Source of the DNA: Saccharomonospora sp. NB11
Lineage (GTDB): Bacteria; Actinomycetota; Actinomycetes; Mycobacteriales; Pseudonocardiaceae
NCBI RefSeq assembly: GCF_015910535.1
Contig: NZ_JACBJG010000010.1
Location: forward strand, 112,874 to 176,873
Length of the DNA stretch: 64,000 nt
Direction of reading: 5' to 3'
In this document: positions 52,609-64,000 of the stretch, piece after piece
Position numbering within the stretch: the stretch's first letter is position 1
Layout of the letters: each line of letters opens with the position of its first letter
Translations under genes and position numbers: made by a program
The notes under the pieces: model-generated
Databases searched by the model: none
Told to the model about the DNA's origin: nothing
What the model saw: the letters and a program-made list of their open reading frames with translations, nothing else

Positions 52609-53883
52609 TCAGTCGACGAAGACGGGCAGCTTCTCCACGCCGTAGACGATCGAGGTCTTGCGGAACTCCAGCTCCTCGACGGGCACCGCCAGCCGCAGCG
52701 ACGGGAATCGCCGCACCAGCGCGGGGTAGGCGGCCCGCAGCTCCATCCGGGCCAGCTCCGCTCCGACACACCGGTGCACGCCGTAGCCGAAGGCCAGGTG
52801 CGACGTCGGGGACCGGGTCCCGTCGAAGATCTCCAGGCTCGTGCCCAACGCCTCGTCACGGTTGGCGCCGCTCAGCGACACCACGACCATGTCTCCCTGG
52901 CCGATGGTCTTGCCGCCGATCTCGATCTCCTCGCGCGCGAAGCGCGGGAAGGCCACCTGCACGACCGTGAGGTACCGCAGCAGCTCCTCGACGAAGCCGT
53001 GCACGACCTCGTCGTCGTCGTGAACGCGCTTGAACGTGTCCTTGTCCTGCAGCAACACCAACGCGCCCAGCGACAGCATGCTCGCGGTGGTCTCGAAGCC
53101 ACCCGTCAGCACACCGTCGGCCAGCCCGGCGAGTTCCCGGTCCTCGACCTCGTCGCCGTGCTCCCTGATGATCATGCCCAGCAGCCCGTCGCCGGGGTTC
53201 TCCCGCTCCTTGCGGACGACCCCCAACAGGTACTCCAACGACTCGGAGATCGCGCCGAGCGACGCCCCCGCCCCACCGAAGAGGTCGAACCGCTGCACGG
53301 CGAGGTGCTGGAACTCCTCCCGGTCCTCGTACGGCACGCCCAGGAGTTCACAGATCACCAGCGACGGGATCGGGAGTGCGAACTCCTCGACCAGGTCGAC
53401 CGGTCCCTCGGCCGCCGCCATGGCGTCGAGCCGCTCGTTCACGATCCGCTCGATGCCGGGCTTGAGCCGCGCCAACCGACGCATGGTGAACTCGGGCGTC
53501 AGCAACCGACGCAGCCGGGTGTGCACGGGCGGGTCCGCGAACCCGAGACCGCCCGGGTTGTCGTCCTCCGCCGCGCTCGTCTTCCCGACGAGGTTGGTGA
53601 AGTCGTTGCTAAAGGTCTTGGCGTCGCCGAGCACGGCCTTCGCCTCGTCGTGCCCGGTCACCAACCACAGGTTGAGACCGAACGGAACGGGCAGCTTGCT
53701 GACCGGCTCCTCGGCACGCTTCTGCGCCAGCTCGGGCACAGGGTCCAGACCGTTACGCCGCAACGGCATCAGCACGCCGTCCGGCAACAAGCTGATCTTC
53801 GAGAGATCAAGCCCCTTCTTCTGCACACGCGCGAAATAACGACGCGTGAACCACGACACGACTCGCGACCGGAGATTCCCCAC
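52609..53883 (-). CDS. Cytochrome P450 (CYP107-like)
   Basis: 424 residues from GTG 53883; -10-like GATAAT (minus strand, 53894-53899) ends 10 nt upstream, giving a near-leaderless message. ATG 53895 or 53925 are alternatives. I-helix GGFETTAS, ExxR in VEELLRYLT, heme loop FGYGVHRCVGAELAR. The N-terminus (VVSWFTRRYFARVQKKGLDL) is basic. No redox partner close by. Substrate unknown. Confidence 0.9.
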   Translation of the reverse strand: MGNLRSRVVSWFTRRYFARVQKKGLDLSKISLLPDGVLMPLRRNGLDPVPELAQKRAEEPVSKLPVPFGLNLWLVTGHDEAKAVLGDAKTFSNDFTNLVGKTSAAEDDNPGGLGFADPPVHTRLRRLLTPEFTMRRLARLKPGIERIVNERLDAMAAAEGPVDLVEEFALPIPSLVICELLGVPYEDREEFQHLAVQRFDLFGGAGASLGAISESLEYLLGVVRKERENPGDGLLGMIIREHGDEVEDRELAGLADGVLTGGFETTASMLSLGALVLLQDKDTFKRVHDDDEVVHGFVEELLRYLTVVQVAFPRFAREEIEIGGKTIGQGDMVVVSLSGANRDEALGTSLEIFDGTRSPTSHLAFGYGVHRCVGAELARMELRAAYPALVRRFPSLRLAVPVEELEFRKTSIVYGVEKLPVFVD

Positions 53884-54000
53884 GGAGCGACACATTATCA
53901 ACCGACCGGCGGTTGACGGCGCCATACAGGCGAAAAGTCTTCGCCTCCGCAGGCGCCGTCACCGCTGGTCGTCCGCACCACCGCACGGAACCGGCGGGTG

Positions 54001-55185
54001 TCAGGCCGCGCCGGGCACGTGCACCTGGATGTCGGCCAGCAACTTCGGCACGAGCTCGTCCAGCTCCATCCGGCGCTCGACGTTCACGAACTGCGCCGGT
54101 GTGGTCTTCGTCGCCACCCGCGGCGGCGCCAGCAGGCTGCAACAGTCCTCGTCCGGCAGCTTGGAGATCTCGGCCGTGCCGATCCGCCTGGCCTCGGCGA
54201 TGATCTCCTCCTTGTCGAACGCCACGAGCGGACGCAGCAACGGCAGCTCCGCCGCCTGCTCCACCGTCGCCATGTTCGCCAACGTCTGGCTCGCAACCTG
54301 TCCCAGGCTGTCGCCTGTCACCAGGGCCTGCGCCCCGAGGTCCCGCGCGAGCGCCGCCGCCGTCCGCACCATCAGCCTGCGCTGTGCGACGATCTGCAGG
54401 TTGCCCGCCCCGGCCGTGGCCAGCGCACGTTGCGCGTTGCCGATCGGGATCACGTACAGCCGGGAGTCACCCTGGAACCGGTCGAGCTGCCGCACGAGCG
54501 CGTACGCCTTGTAGGTCGACGACGGACCCGTGAGCGGAGCGCCCGTGAAGTGCACGAAGTCGCACCGCAAGCCGCGCCGCATCGCGCGGTATGCCGCCAC
54601 CGGCGAGTCGAACCCACCCGAGAGCATCACGAGCGCCCGACCACTCGCCCCGACCGGCAGACCGCCCTGCCCTCGCAGCTTGTCGAGGGCGACGAACACC
54701 TCACGCTGGTCGACCTCGACGGTGATCTCCACCTCGGGATTGCTGAGGTCGACGGGCCAGCCCCGCGCCTCGACGACCTTGCTGCCCAGATGGGCGGCGA
54801 GCTGCTCCGACTTCATCGGGAACGTCTTGTCCCGACGGTGGGCACGCACCGCGAACCGACGCTTGGCCGTCTCCTCCTCAGGGCTGCCGAAGCGTTCGGT
54901 GAGCGCCTGCAACACCGTCTCGACGGTGTCGTCGACGGTGCGAGCCGTGCGCAGCGCGGGCCGCACGACGCTCACACCGATGACCTTCTGCGCACACTCG
55001 ACCAGCTCTTCCACCGGTGCCCCGGACAGCACGACCACGCCCGGTCGCTGAGAGATCCGGACCGGAGCCGACGCGCCCGCCACCGCGTGCCGAAGGGACT
55101 CGCGGAGGTACTCCTCGAACTTGCCCCGGTTCCGCCCCTTGAGCATGAGTTCGCCGTACTTCAACAGCACGCACGGCCGAGCCAT
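54001..55185 (-). CDS. thiI: tRNA 4-thiouridine synthase ThiI
   Basis: 394 residues from ATG 55185 (GAGGAGG upstream). Ferredoxin-like/THUMP domain (about 1-165), then PP-loop ATP pyrophosphatase with SGGFDSPVA, and DEDCCSLLAPP near the C-terminus. It lacks the C-terminal rhodanese domain of E. coli ThiI, so the sulfur relay must differ. It thiolates U8 of tRNA; a role in thiamine is not implied without rhodanese. Confidence 0.95.
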   Translation of the reverse strand: MARPCVLLKYGELMLKGRNRGKFEEYLRESLRHAVAGASAPVRISQRPGVVVLSGAPVEELVECAQKVIGVSVVRPALRTARTVDDTVETVLQALTERFGSPEEETAKRRFAVRAHRRDKTFPMKSEQLAAHLGSKVVEARGWPVDLSNPEVEITVEVDQREVFVALDKLRGQGGLPVGASGRALVMLSGGFDSPVAAYRAMRRGLRCDFVHFTGAPLTGPSSTYKAYALVRQLDRFQGDSRLYVIPIGNAQRALATAGAGNLQIVAQRRLMVRTAAALARDLGAQALVTGDSLGQVASQTLANMATVEQAAELPLLRPLVAFDKEEIIAEARRIGTAEISKLPDEDCCSLLAPPRVATKTTPAQFVNVERRMELDELVPKLLADIQVHVPGAA

Positions 55186-55236
55186 CCGCACACCTCCTCG
55201 TCCCCGCTCGAAAAATCACCGTGACGATACCGGCCG

Positions 55237-56256
55237 CTACCTCGCCGGTGTCGTCACGGTCGGTCCCACGACCCGCCGGACGGGCAGCTCCGCCCGCGCA
55301 GCCCGGGAGTGCGGGGCCGCCGCGTGCGCCCCGGCGCGCAGCACCGCCGCGGGACCGTGCTCCGCCGCCACGGACCGCGGCACCTCCGACACGGTTTCCG
55401 CCGACGGCGACTCGCCGGGAACACGGCTCGTCGGCAGGAGCGCGACCCGCGGAGCCGTGCGATCGGCAGCGACCTCGTCGGGCAGCGGCTCGACGAGCGG
55501 CAGCGCGCCCGCCAGCGCCTCCCGGGCCGTCCGCAACTCCGCCGCGGCCTTGCGCCGCGCCTGCTCCAACGCCTCGGCCCGCGCGGTCGCCTCCGCGACG
55601 ATGCGCTCCGCCCGCGCGGTGGCCTCGCTCACCACCCGCTCGGCCTCGGCCTTCGCCCGTGCCTCGCGTTGCGCGAGCGCCCGGTTCATCTCCTCGCGAC
55701 GCGCGGCCAGGTTCTTCGCGAAGTCCTGTTCGAGTTCCTGCCTGCGCCGCAGGGCACGCTCGTCGGCCTCCCGACGCTCGCGGTCGGCCTTCTCCGCCTC
55801 CGCCGCCGCGTCGGCCTTGAGCTGCCGGACCAGTTCGCGGTGCTGCGCCTCCAGCTCGACCCGACGTGCCTGGAGTTCCTCTTCCCGCTTGTCGAGCTCC
55901 GCCCTTCGGCGTTCCGCCTCGGCGTTGGCGTCGTTCAGGATGTCGCTCGCCTCGCGCTGGGCGAGATCGACCATGTGCCACAACCGCTCGGAAAGCCCGT
56001 CGGTCTCCACGGGTGTACGACACACGCGGTCCAGCCGCTGTCGCAGTTTCTCGTTCTCGGCACGCAACGCTGCGAGTTCTCTCGACTGTGAGCGAACGTA
56101 ATCCGCCGCGGCTTCCCGGTCCGCATCGGCCGCGCGAAGAGCCTCCAGCAGACCGCGCACATAATTTCTGACTTCGTCCCGGTCATATCCGCGCCACGTC
56201 ACACGGAATTCACCTGGCTGTTGCGACCGACCGCCAAGGTCTCGTCCACTCGTCAT
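55237..56256 (-). CDS. DivIVA-like coiled-coil protein
   Basis: 339 residues from ATG 56256 (GAGGTGG upstream). The N-terminus GEFRVTWRGYDRDEVRNYVRGL is the DivIVA lipid-binding domain signature. Residues about 55-250 are a long Ala/Glu/Arg-rich coiled coil with many ERxxAEATARAE heptads. The tail is Pro/Ala-rich. Expected to scaffold proteins at curved membranes. It is not Wag31 itself (sequence and context differ). Confidence 0.82.
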   Translation of the reverse strand: MTSGRDLGGRSQQPGEFRVTWRGYDRDEVRNYVRGLLEALRAADADREAAADYVRSQSRELAALRAENEKLRQRLDRVCRTPVETDGLSERLWHMVDLAQREASDILNDANAEAERRRAELDKREEELQARRVELEAQHRELVRQLKADAAAEAEKADRERREADERALRRRQELEQDFAKNLAARREEMNRALAQREARAKAEAERVVSEATARAERIVAEATARAEALEQARRKAAAELRTAREALAGALPLVEPLPDEVAADRTAPRVALLPTSRVPGESPSAETVSEVPRSVAAEHGPAAVLRAGAHAAAPHSRAARAELPVRRVVGPTVTTPAR

Positions 56257-56349
56257 ACCCACCTCGCCCAGCATCAGTGCGAATGGCCCAACCCTAGACG
56301 CGTTGCTCCTTCAAGAGTAGTAAGGGTTTCGAGCGAGGTGCCCGCGGGC

Positions 56350-56680
56350 TCAACCGCCGACGAGAATTACAGTGAACACAATGGACGCTGCCGCCGAGGC
56401 CGCCGTCCGGACGTGGTTCCAGCGCGTCCACTCCCCCACGTAACGCGCCCATACCTGCGCCGCTTCCGAGCCATCCGAAGCATTGTCGAGTGCCCAATTT
56501 CTGGGAAGGTGGGCGATTCTGGTGATTCCCACCGTCCCGACATGGAGAGCCGCCCCGGCGATGGACAGCGCCAGGATTCTTTGTTTCCGAGCAACGAGAG
56601 CATCGCGGGTACCGGCGCGAGCAACGCCGTGCCGACCAACAACGACAGGAAGGGCGGACACACCCCGCCCGCCAACGTCT
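56350..56680 (-). pseudogene. DUF1772 gene remnant, 5'-truncated and frameshifted
   Basis: One frame gives TM residues FLSLLVGTALLAPVPAMLSLL (to about 56585), and a second, shifted by one base near 56578-56584, gives LALSIAGAALHVGTVGITRI and YVGEWTRWNHVRTAASAAAS, the C-terminal part of DUF1772 (anthrone-oxygenase-like) proteins. The N-terminal third is missing next to metF. No slippery heptamer at the junction, so I call it decayed. Confidence 0.65.
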
Positions 56681-56699
56681 CACCGACCGCCCGAATCCC

Positions 56700-57608
56700 T
56701 CAGACGCCCGTGACGGCGGCGTGGGTCCGCGGCGCCCGCAGGCCCAGTCGATCCACCAGCTCCCGGGTCGCCTTCGACCGGTTGAACGTGTAGAAGTGCA
56801 GCTCGGGCACGCCCTCGGCGAGCAACTGCTCGCAGAGTTCCGTGATGACGTCCAGCCCTTCGGCTCGGAACGCCTTCGGATCGTCGCTGAGCGGTTCGAG
56901 CCGATCGACCAACCACCTCGGCGGCGTCGCCCCCGACAGCTCGATGGTCTTGCGCCAGGTCCGAGGGGTCGTCAACGGCATGATGCCGGGCAGCATGAGC
57001 GCGTCGCTCCCGGCGGCGGCGACCCGGTCGCGCAACCGGAGGAAGTCGTCGGCCTCGAAGAACAACTGCGCGATGGCGAAGTCCGCTCCCGCGTCGAGCT
57101 TGCGCACCAGGTAGTGGGTGTCGGTCTCCAGATCCGTCGAACGCGGATGCCCGTAGGGGAACGCCGACACCCCGACGCAGAAGTCACCGAGCTCGCGCAC
57201 CAGCCGCACGAGCTCCTCCGCGTAGGTCAACCCCTGGGGATGCGGCACCCACTCTCCCATCGGGTCGCCCGGGGGATCGCCACGCAGGGCGAGGACGTTG
57301 CGCACGCCCACTGCGGCGAAGTGGCCGATCACGTGACGCAACTCGGCCACGGAGTGATCGACGGCCGTGAGGTGCGCCATCGGCACGAGAGTGGTGTCGG
57401 TGGCGACCCTGGCGATGTTGCGGATGGTGCCCTCGCGGCTGGTTCCCCCCGCGCCGTACGTGATCGACACGTAGGCGGGGTCGAGTGGCTCCAGCTCGCG
57501 GATCGACCGCCACAGAACCGCTTCGTCCGCCTCGTCGCGGGGTGGGAAGAACTCCACCGAGAACGTCGGGCGCCGTCCGGTCGTCAGTCGGTCGACTACC
57601 GTCCGCAC
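56700..57608 (-). CDS. metF: 5,10-methylenetetrahydrofolate reductase
   Basis: 302 residues from GTG 57608: GGGAG lies 6 nt upstream, whereas ATG 57614 has no space for it. TIM-barrel with PTFSVEFFPPRDEADEAVL, SITYGAGGTSREGTI, LALRGDPPGDP, AIAQLFFEADDF and MLPGIMPLT. It reduces methylene-THF to methyl-THF, feeding MetH encoded upstream. FAD-dependent, usual size. Confidence 0.95.
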   Translation of the reverse strand: MRTVVDRLTTGRRPTFSVEFFPPRDEADEAVLWRSIRELEPLDPAYVSITYGAGGTSREGTIRNIARVATDTTLVPMAHLTAVDHSVAELRHVIGHFAAVGVRNVLALRGDPPGDPMGEWVPHPQGLTYAEELVRLVRELGDFCVGVSAFPYGHPRSTDLETDTHYLVRKLDAGADFAIAQLFFEADDFLRLRDRVAAAGSDALMLPGIMPLTTPRTWRKTIELSGATPPRWLVDRLEPLSDDPKAFRAEGLDVITELCEQLLAEGVPELHFYTFNRSKATRELVDRLGLRAPRTHAAVTGV

Positions 57609-57628
57609 GATCATCTCCCTTCGGGGCG

Positions 57629-57667
57629 CCGGGACCACCGGCGGTGCGAGTGCGCCGGTGGTCCCGG
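57629..57667 (-). terminator. Terminator between ahcY and metF
   Basis: A 14-bp stem (57629-57642 with 57654-57667; CCGGGACCACCGGC and its complement), 11-nt loop. It begins 12 nt after the ahcY stop; partial read-through to metF is possible. Confidence 0.7.
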
Positions 57668-57678
57668 GTACAGCACCG

Positions 57679-59136
57679 TCAGTAGCGGTAGTGGTCGGGC
57701 TTGTACGGCCCGTCCACGTCGACACCGATGTAGTCGGCCTGCTCCTTGGTCAGCTTGGTGAGCTTGACGCCCAGAGCGTCCAGGTGCAGGCGGGCGACCT
57801 TCTCGTCGAGCTTCTTCGGCAGGACGTAGACCTGCTTGTCGTACTCGCCGGGCTTCGTGAACAGCTCGATCTGCGCCATCACCTGGTTGGTGAAGCTGTT
57901 CGACATGACGAAGCTCGGGTGTCCGGTCGCGTTGCCGAGGTTCAGCAGCCTGCCCTTGCTGAGCAGGATGATCGAGTGTCCGTCCGGGAAGACGTACTCG
58001 TCGACCTGCGGCTTGATCTCGACGCTCTTGATGCCGGGGATCTTCTCCAGGCCCGCGACGTCGATCTCGTTGTCGAAGTGACCGATGTTGCCGACGATCG
58101 CCTGGTGCTTCATCCGCGACATGTGCTCGGCCGTGATGATGTTGAAGTTGCCGGTGGTGGTCACGAAGATGTCGGCGGTCTCGACGACGTCCTCCAGCAG
58201 CGACACCTGGTAGCCGTCCATCGCGGCCTGCAACGCGCAGATCGGGTCGATCTCGGTGACGATCACGCGCGCGCCCTGGCCGCGCAGCGACTCGGCGCAG
58301 CCCTTGCCCACGTCGCCGTACCCGCACACCACGGCGACCTTGCCGCCGATGAGCGTGTCGGTGGCGCGGTTGATGCCGTCGATCAGCGAGTGCCGGCAGC
58401 CGTACTTGTTGTCGAACTTCGACTTGGTCACCGAGTCGTTGACGTTGATCGCGGGGAACAGCAGGTCACCGCCCCGCGCGAACTCGTACAGGCGGTGCAC
58501 GCCGGTGGTGGTCTCCTCGGTGACACCCCGGATGTTCTTCGCGATCCGGGTGAACCGGCCGGAGTCCTCGGCGAGGCTGCGACGCAGGGTCTCCAGCACG
58601 ACGCGGTACTCGTGGCTGTCGTCCTCCGAGGGCTCGGGCACCGCACCGGCCGCCTCGAACTCGACCCCCTTGTGGACGAGCAGGGTGGCGTCCCCACCGT
58701 CGTCGAGGATCATGTTGGGGCCGTCCTCACCGAAGCGGAACAACTGGTCGGTGCACCACCAGTAGTCCTCCAGCGTCTCGCCCTTCCAGGCGAACACCGG
58801 CACGCCCTGCGGAGCGTCCGGCGTGCCGTTCTTGCCCACCACCACGGCGGCCGCGGCCTCGTCCTGCGTGGAGAAGATGTTGCACGACACCCAGCGCACC
58901 TCGGCGCCCAGCTCCACGAGCGTCTCGATGAGAACCGCCGTCTGCACGGTCATGTGCAGCGAACCGGCGATCTTCGCGCCCTTCAGCGGCTTCTGGTCCG
59001 CGTACTCCTTGCGAGTCGCCATCAGGCCGGGCATCTCGTGCTCCGCCAACCGGATCTGGTGCCTGCCCGCCTCGGCCAACGACAGATCGGCGACGGCGAA
59101 CTCGAGGCCGTTCACCTTCTGCAACTTCGCGCTCAT
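57679..59136 (-). CDS. ahcY: S-adenosylhomocysteine hydrolase
   Basis: 485 residues from ATG 59136 (AAAGGA upstream), the usual length of actinobacterial SahH. NAD motif [20 protein letters not shown]; catalytic [16 protein letters not shown] and [20 protein letters not shown]; ends [10 protein letters not shown]. It cleaves SAH to adenosine and homocysteine. Adenosine is removed by the adenosine kinase encoded two genes upstream, and homocysteine is remethylated by MetH. Confidence 0.98.
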   Translation of the reverse strand: MSAKLQKVNGLEFAVADLSLAEAGRHQIRLAEHEMPGLMATRKEYADQKPLKGAKIAGSLHMTVQTAVLIETLVELGAEVRWVSCNIFSTQDEAAAAVVVGKNGTPDAPQGVPVFAWKGETLEDYWWCTDQLFRFGEDGPNMILDDGGDATLLVHKGVEFEAAGAVPEPSEDDSHEYRVVLETLRRSLAEDSGRFTRIAKNIRGVTEETTTGVHRLYEFARGGDLLFPAINVNDSVTKSKFDNKYGCRHSLIDGINRATDTLIGGKVAVVCGYGDVGKGCAESLRGQGARVIVTEIDPICALQAAMDGYQVSLLEDVVETADIFVTTTGNFNIITAEHMSRMKHQAIVGNIGHFDNEIDVAGLEKIPGIKSVEIKPQVDEYVFPDGHSIILLSKGRLLNLGNATGHPSFVMSNSFTNQVMAQIELFTKPGEYDKQVYVLPKKLDEKVARLHLDALGVKLTKLTKEQADYIGVDVDGPYKPDHYRY

Positions 59137-59171
59137 GTTGTCCTTTCTTCGTGTGGGAGTGAGCCCACGTG

Positions 59172-62720
<3,549 letters not shown>

Positions 62721-62722
62721 GT

Positions 62723-63700
62723 TCACACCCGCAGCTTGGATTCGATCTCGGCCGCGGCGTCGTTGCCGTAGGTCGTGGCCACCCGCTTGGAGAAGTCGGC
62801 CCGGTCCAGCGTGTATTCCTGCGTCCCGACCGACTCCAGCACGATGGCCGCCAGGGTACACCCGACCTGCGCGGATCGCTCCAAACCGAGCTGGGCGTGC
62901 AGGCCCCACAGGAACCCGGCGCGGAAGGCGTCACCGACGCCCGTCGGGTCGACCTCGTCGGCGACCTGGACCGCCGGCACCGCCAGCGGCTCGGCGTCCT
63001 CCGACTCGATCCGCACGCCGTCGGGGCCGAAGGTCTTCACCCAGTGACCGACCCGGTCCAGGACGTCGGCCTCCGACCAGCCCGTCTCCTTGAGCAACAA
63101 CGAGGTCTCGTACTCGTTCGTGAACAGGTAGGTGGCGCCCTCCACCAGGATGCGGATCTCCGGTCCCTCCATCCGCGCCAACTGCTGCGACGGGTCCGCG
63201 GCGAACGGGATGCCCCGCGTGCGGCACTCCTCGGTGTGCCGCACCATCGCGACCGGGTCGTTCGGAGCGACGATCACCAGGTCGAGCGGACCCACCCGGT
63301 CGGCGACGGCCTGGATCTCGATCTCGCGCGCCTCCTCCATCGCACCCGCGTAGAACGTCGCGATCTGCGCCTGCGCGCGGTCCGTCGTGCACAGGAATCG
63401 CGAGGTGTGCTTGGTCTCCGAGACGTGCACCGATCGGGTGTCGACACCGTGACGTTCGAGCCACGACCGGTAGTCGTCGAAGTCCTTGCCGACCGCTCCC
63501 ACCAACACGGGCCGCATGCCGAGGCTGCCGAGCCCGAACGAGATGTTGGCGGCCACGCCGCCCCTGCGGATGTCGAGCTGGTCGACGAGGAACGACAGCG
63601 ACACCTTGTCGAGCTGGTCGGTCACGAACTGATCGGCGAACGTGCCGGGGAAGACCATCAGGTGGTCGGTGGCGATGGAACCGGTCACCGCGATGCGCAT
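62723..63700 (-). CDS. adoK: PfkB-family adenosine kinase
   Basis: 325 residues from ATG 63700, matching the size of Mycobacterium tuberculosis AdoK (324). Rossmann-like ribokinase fold: GGVAANISFGLGSLG near the N-terminus, catalytic Asp in EVDPTGVGDAFRAGFLWG (anion hole). It phosphorylates adenosine released by AhcY, driving the cycle. The flanking genes (metK, metH, ahcY) support adenosine over other sugars. Confidence 0.88.
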   Translation of the reverse strand: MRIAVTGSIATDHLMVFPGTFADQFVTDQLDKVSLSFLVDQLDIRRGGVAANISFGLGSLGMRPVLVGAVGKDFDDYRSWLERHGVDTRSVHVSETKHTSRFLCTTDRAQAQIATFYAGAMEEAREIEIQAVADRVGPLDLVIVAPNDPVAMVRHTEECRTRGIPFAADPSQQLARMEGPEIRILVEGATYLFTNEYETSLLLKETGWSEADVLDRVGHWVKTFGPDGVRIESEDAEPLAVPAVQVADEVDPTGVGDAFRAGFLWGLHAQLGLERSAQVGCTLAAIVLESVGTQEYTLDRADFSKRVATTYGNDAAAEIESKLRV

Positions 63701-63754
63701 GCGAGCACACTCCAGGAAGTCTTGGGTCGACAAATCGATCAGCGAACACACCAC

Positions 63755-63790
63755 CGGGTGGCCGCGACGGTCGCGACCCGGCCACCCGGA
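63755..63790 (-). terminator. Terminator between metK and adoK
   Basis: An 11-bp stem (CCGGGTGGCCG at 63755-63765 with 63780-63790), 14-nt loop, 38 nt after the metK stop. Confidence 0.65.
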
Positions 63791-63827
63791 GCGGTTCGGA
63801 AAGGGGACGTGAGACGTCCTCGTGGGC

Positions 63828-64000
63828 TCACGCCTTGGCGGCGTCCTTCAGCGCGGGGGCCCGGTCGGTACGTTCCCACGGCAGGTCGATGTCCGTACGG
63901 CCGAAGTGCCCGTAGGCGGCCGTGGGCGCGTAGATCGGACGCAGCAGGTCGAGGTCCCGGATGATGGCGGCCGGGCGCAGGTCGAACACCTCGGTGATCG
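63828..64000 (-). CDS. metK: S-adenosylmethionine synthase, C-terminal fragment
   Basis: The last 57 residues only; the gene continues beyond base 64000. It contains [20 protein letters not shown] and [19 protein letters not shown], the conserved MetK C-terminus, ending with the stop at 63828-63830. It makes SAM, completing the activated-methyl-cycle cluster (metK, adoK, metH, ahcY, metF). Confidence 0.95.
   Translation of the reverse strand, partial: ITEVFDLRPAAIIRDLDLLRPIYAPTAAYGHFGRTDIDLPWERTDRAPALKDAAKA

Noticed and set aside
56570..56590. Programmed -1 frameshift in the DUF1772 gene
   Set aside because: The GGAAACAAAG junction has no X-XXY-YYZ slippery heptamer or stimulating structure, and the N-terminus is missing.

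Overview
The window is high-GC actinobacterial chromosome. It has dense genes, many GTG starts, ATGA/GTGA overlaps and several near-leaderless promoters. Gene content (ring-hydroxylating phenylacetate cluster, cobalamin-dependent MetH, DivIVA-like protein, ThiI without a rhodanese domain, XRE/ImmA cassettes, small A-PCP NRPS genes) fits the Pseudonocardiaceae (Saccharomonospora/Amycolatopsis type). The family assignment is an inference; no 16S or tRNA gene is present.

Layout, left to right. 1-9614: a truncated FAD oxidoreductase gene, then a tightly coupled rightward cassette (hotdog protein, A-PCP didomain, P450, type II thioesterase with a Cys nucleophile, arginine:glycine-type amidinotransferase, membrane desaturase, second A-PCP). 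It looks like a small non-canonical NRPS pathway with no condensation domain. 9618-12261: leuS, led by what looks like a complete attenuator: a leaderless 12-residue leader peptide with three consecutive Leu codons, a hairpin and an intrinsic terminator. 12492-13340: TspO-like membrane protein. 13493-22740: phenylacetate catabolon (paaZABCDE leftward, paaH leftward, paaI-paaK-TetR rightward) with two matching TetR-type operators at its two promoter regions.

22969-32443: accessory block. It holds a secreted HNH nuclease, a small membrane protein, a GNAT, an XRE/TPR regulator with a phased operator array, an XRE/ImmA/MAB_1171c-like/PAP2 cassette, and a 2OG-Fe oxygenase paired with a choline/carnitine acyltransferase. 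32513-36657: a NatAB-like ABC exporter and a LuxR-type two-component system.

36713-43043 is the most novel segment. Two membrane proteins (one resembling the Pycsar effector PycTM) diverge from a CRP-like regulator, a class III nucleotide cyclase, a large NTPase-like protein and a two-TM protein. The cyclase C-terminus and the NTPase N-terminus carry almost the same 18-residue Gly/Asn/Ile motif, resembling RHIM/BASS amyloid-signalling motifs. I read it as a candidate cyclic-nucleotide plus amyloid-relay signalling or defence system.

43238-53883: secreted endonuclease I; an exopolysaccharide operon (an internally deleted GH18-like lipoprotein, an acidic surface protein, and a deacetylase-GT2-acyltransferase fusion); a DUF4383 protein; a zinc alcohol dehydrogenase; a BNR propeller/MoaD-like pair; and a P450. 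54001-64000: thiI, a DivIVA-like coiled coil, a decayed DUF1772 gene, and an activated-methyl-cycle cluster (metF, ahcY, metH, adenosine kinase, 3' end of metK), all leftward.
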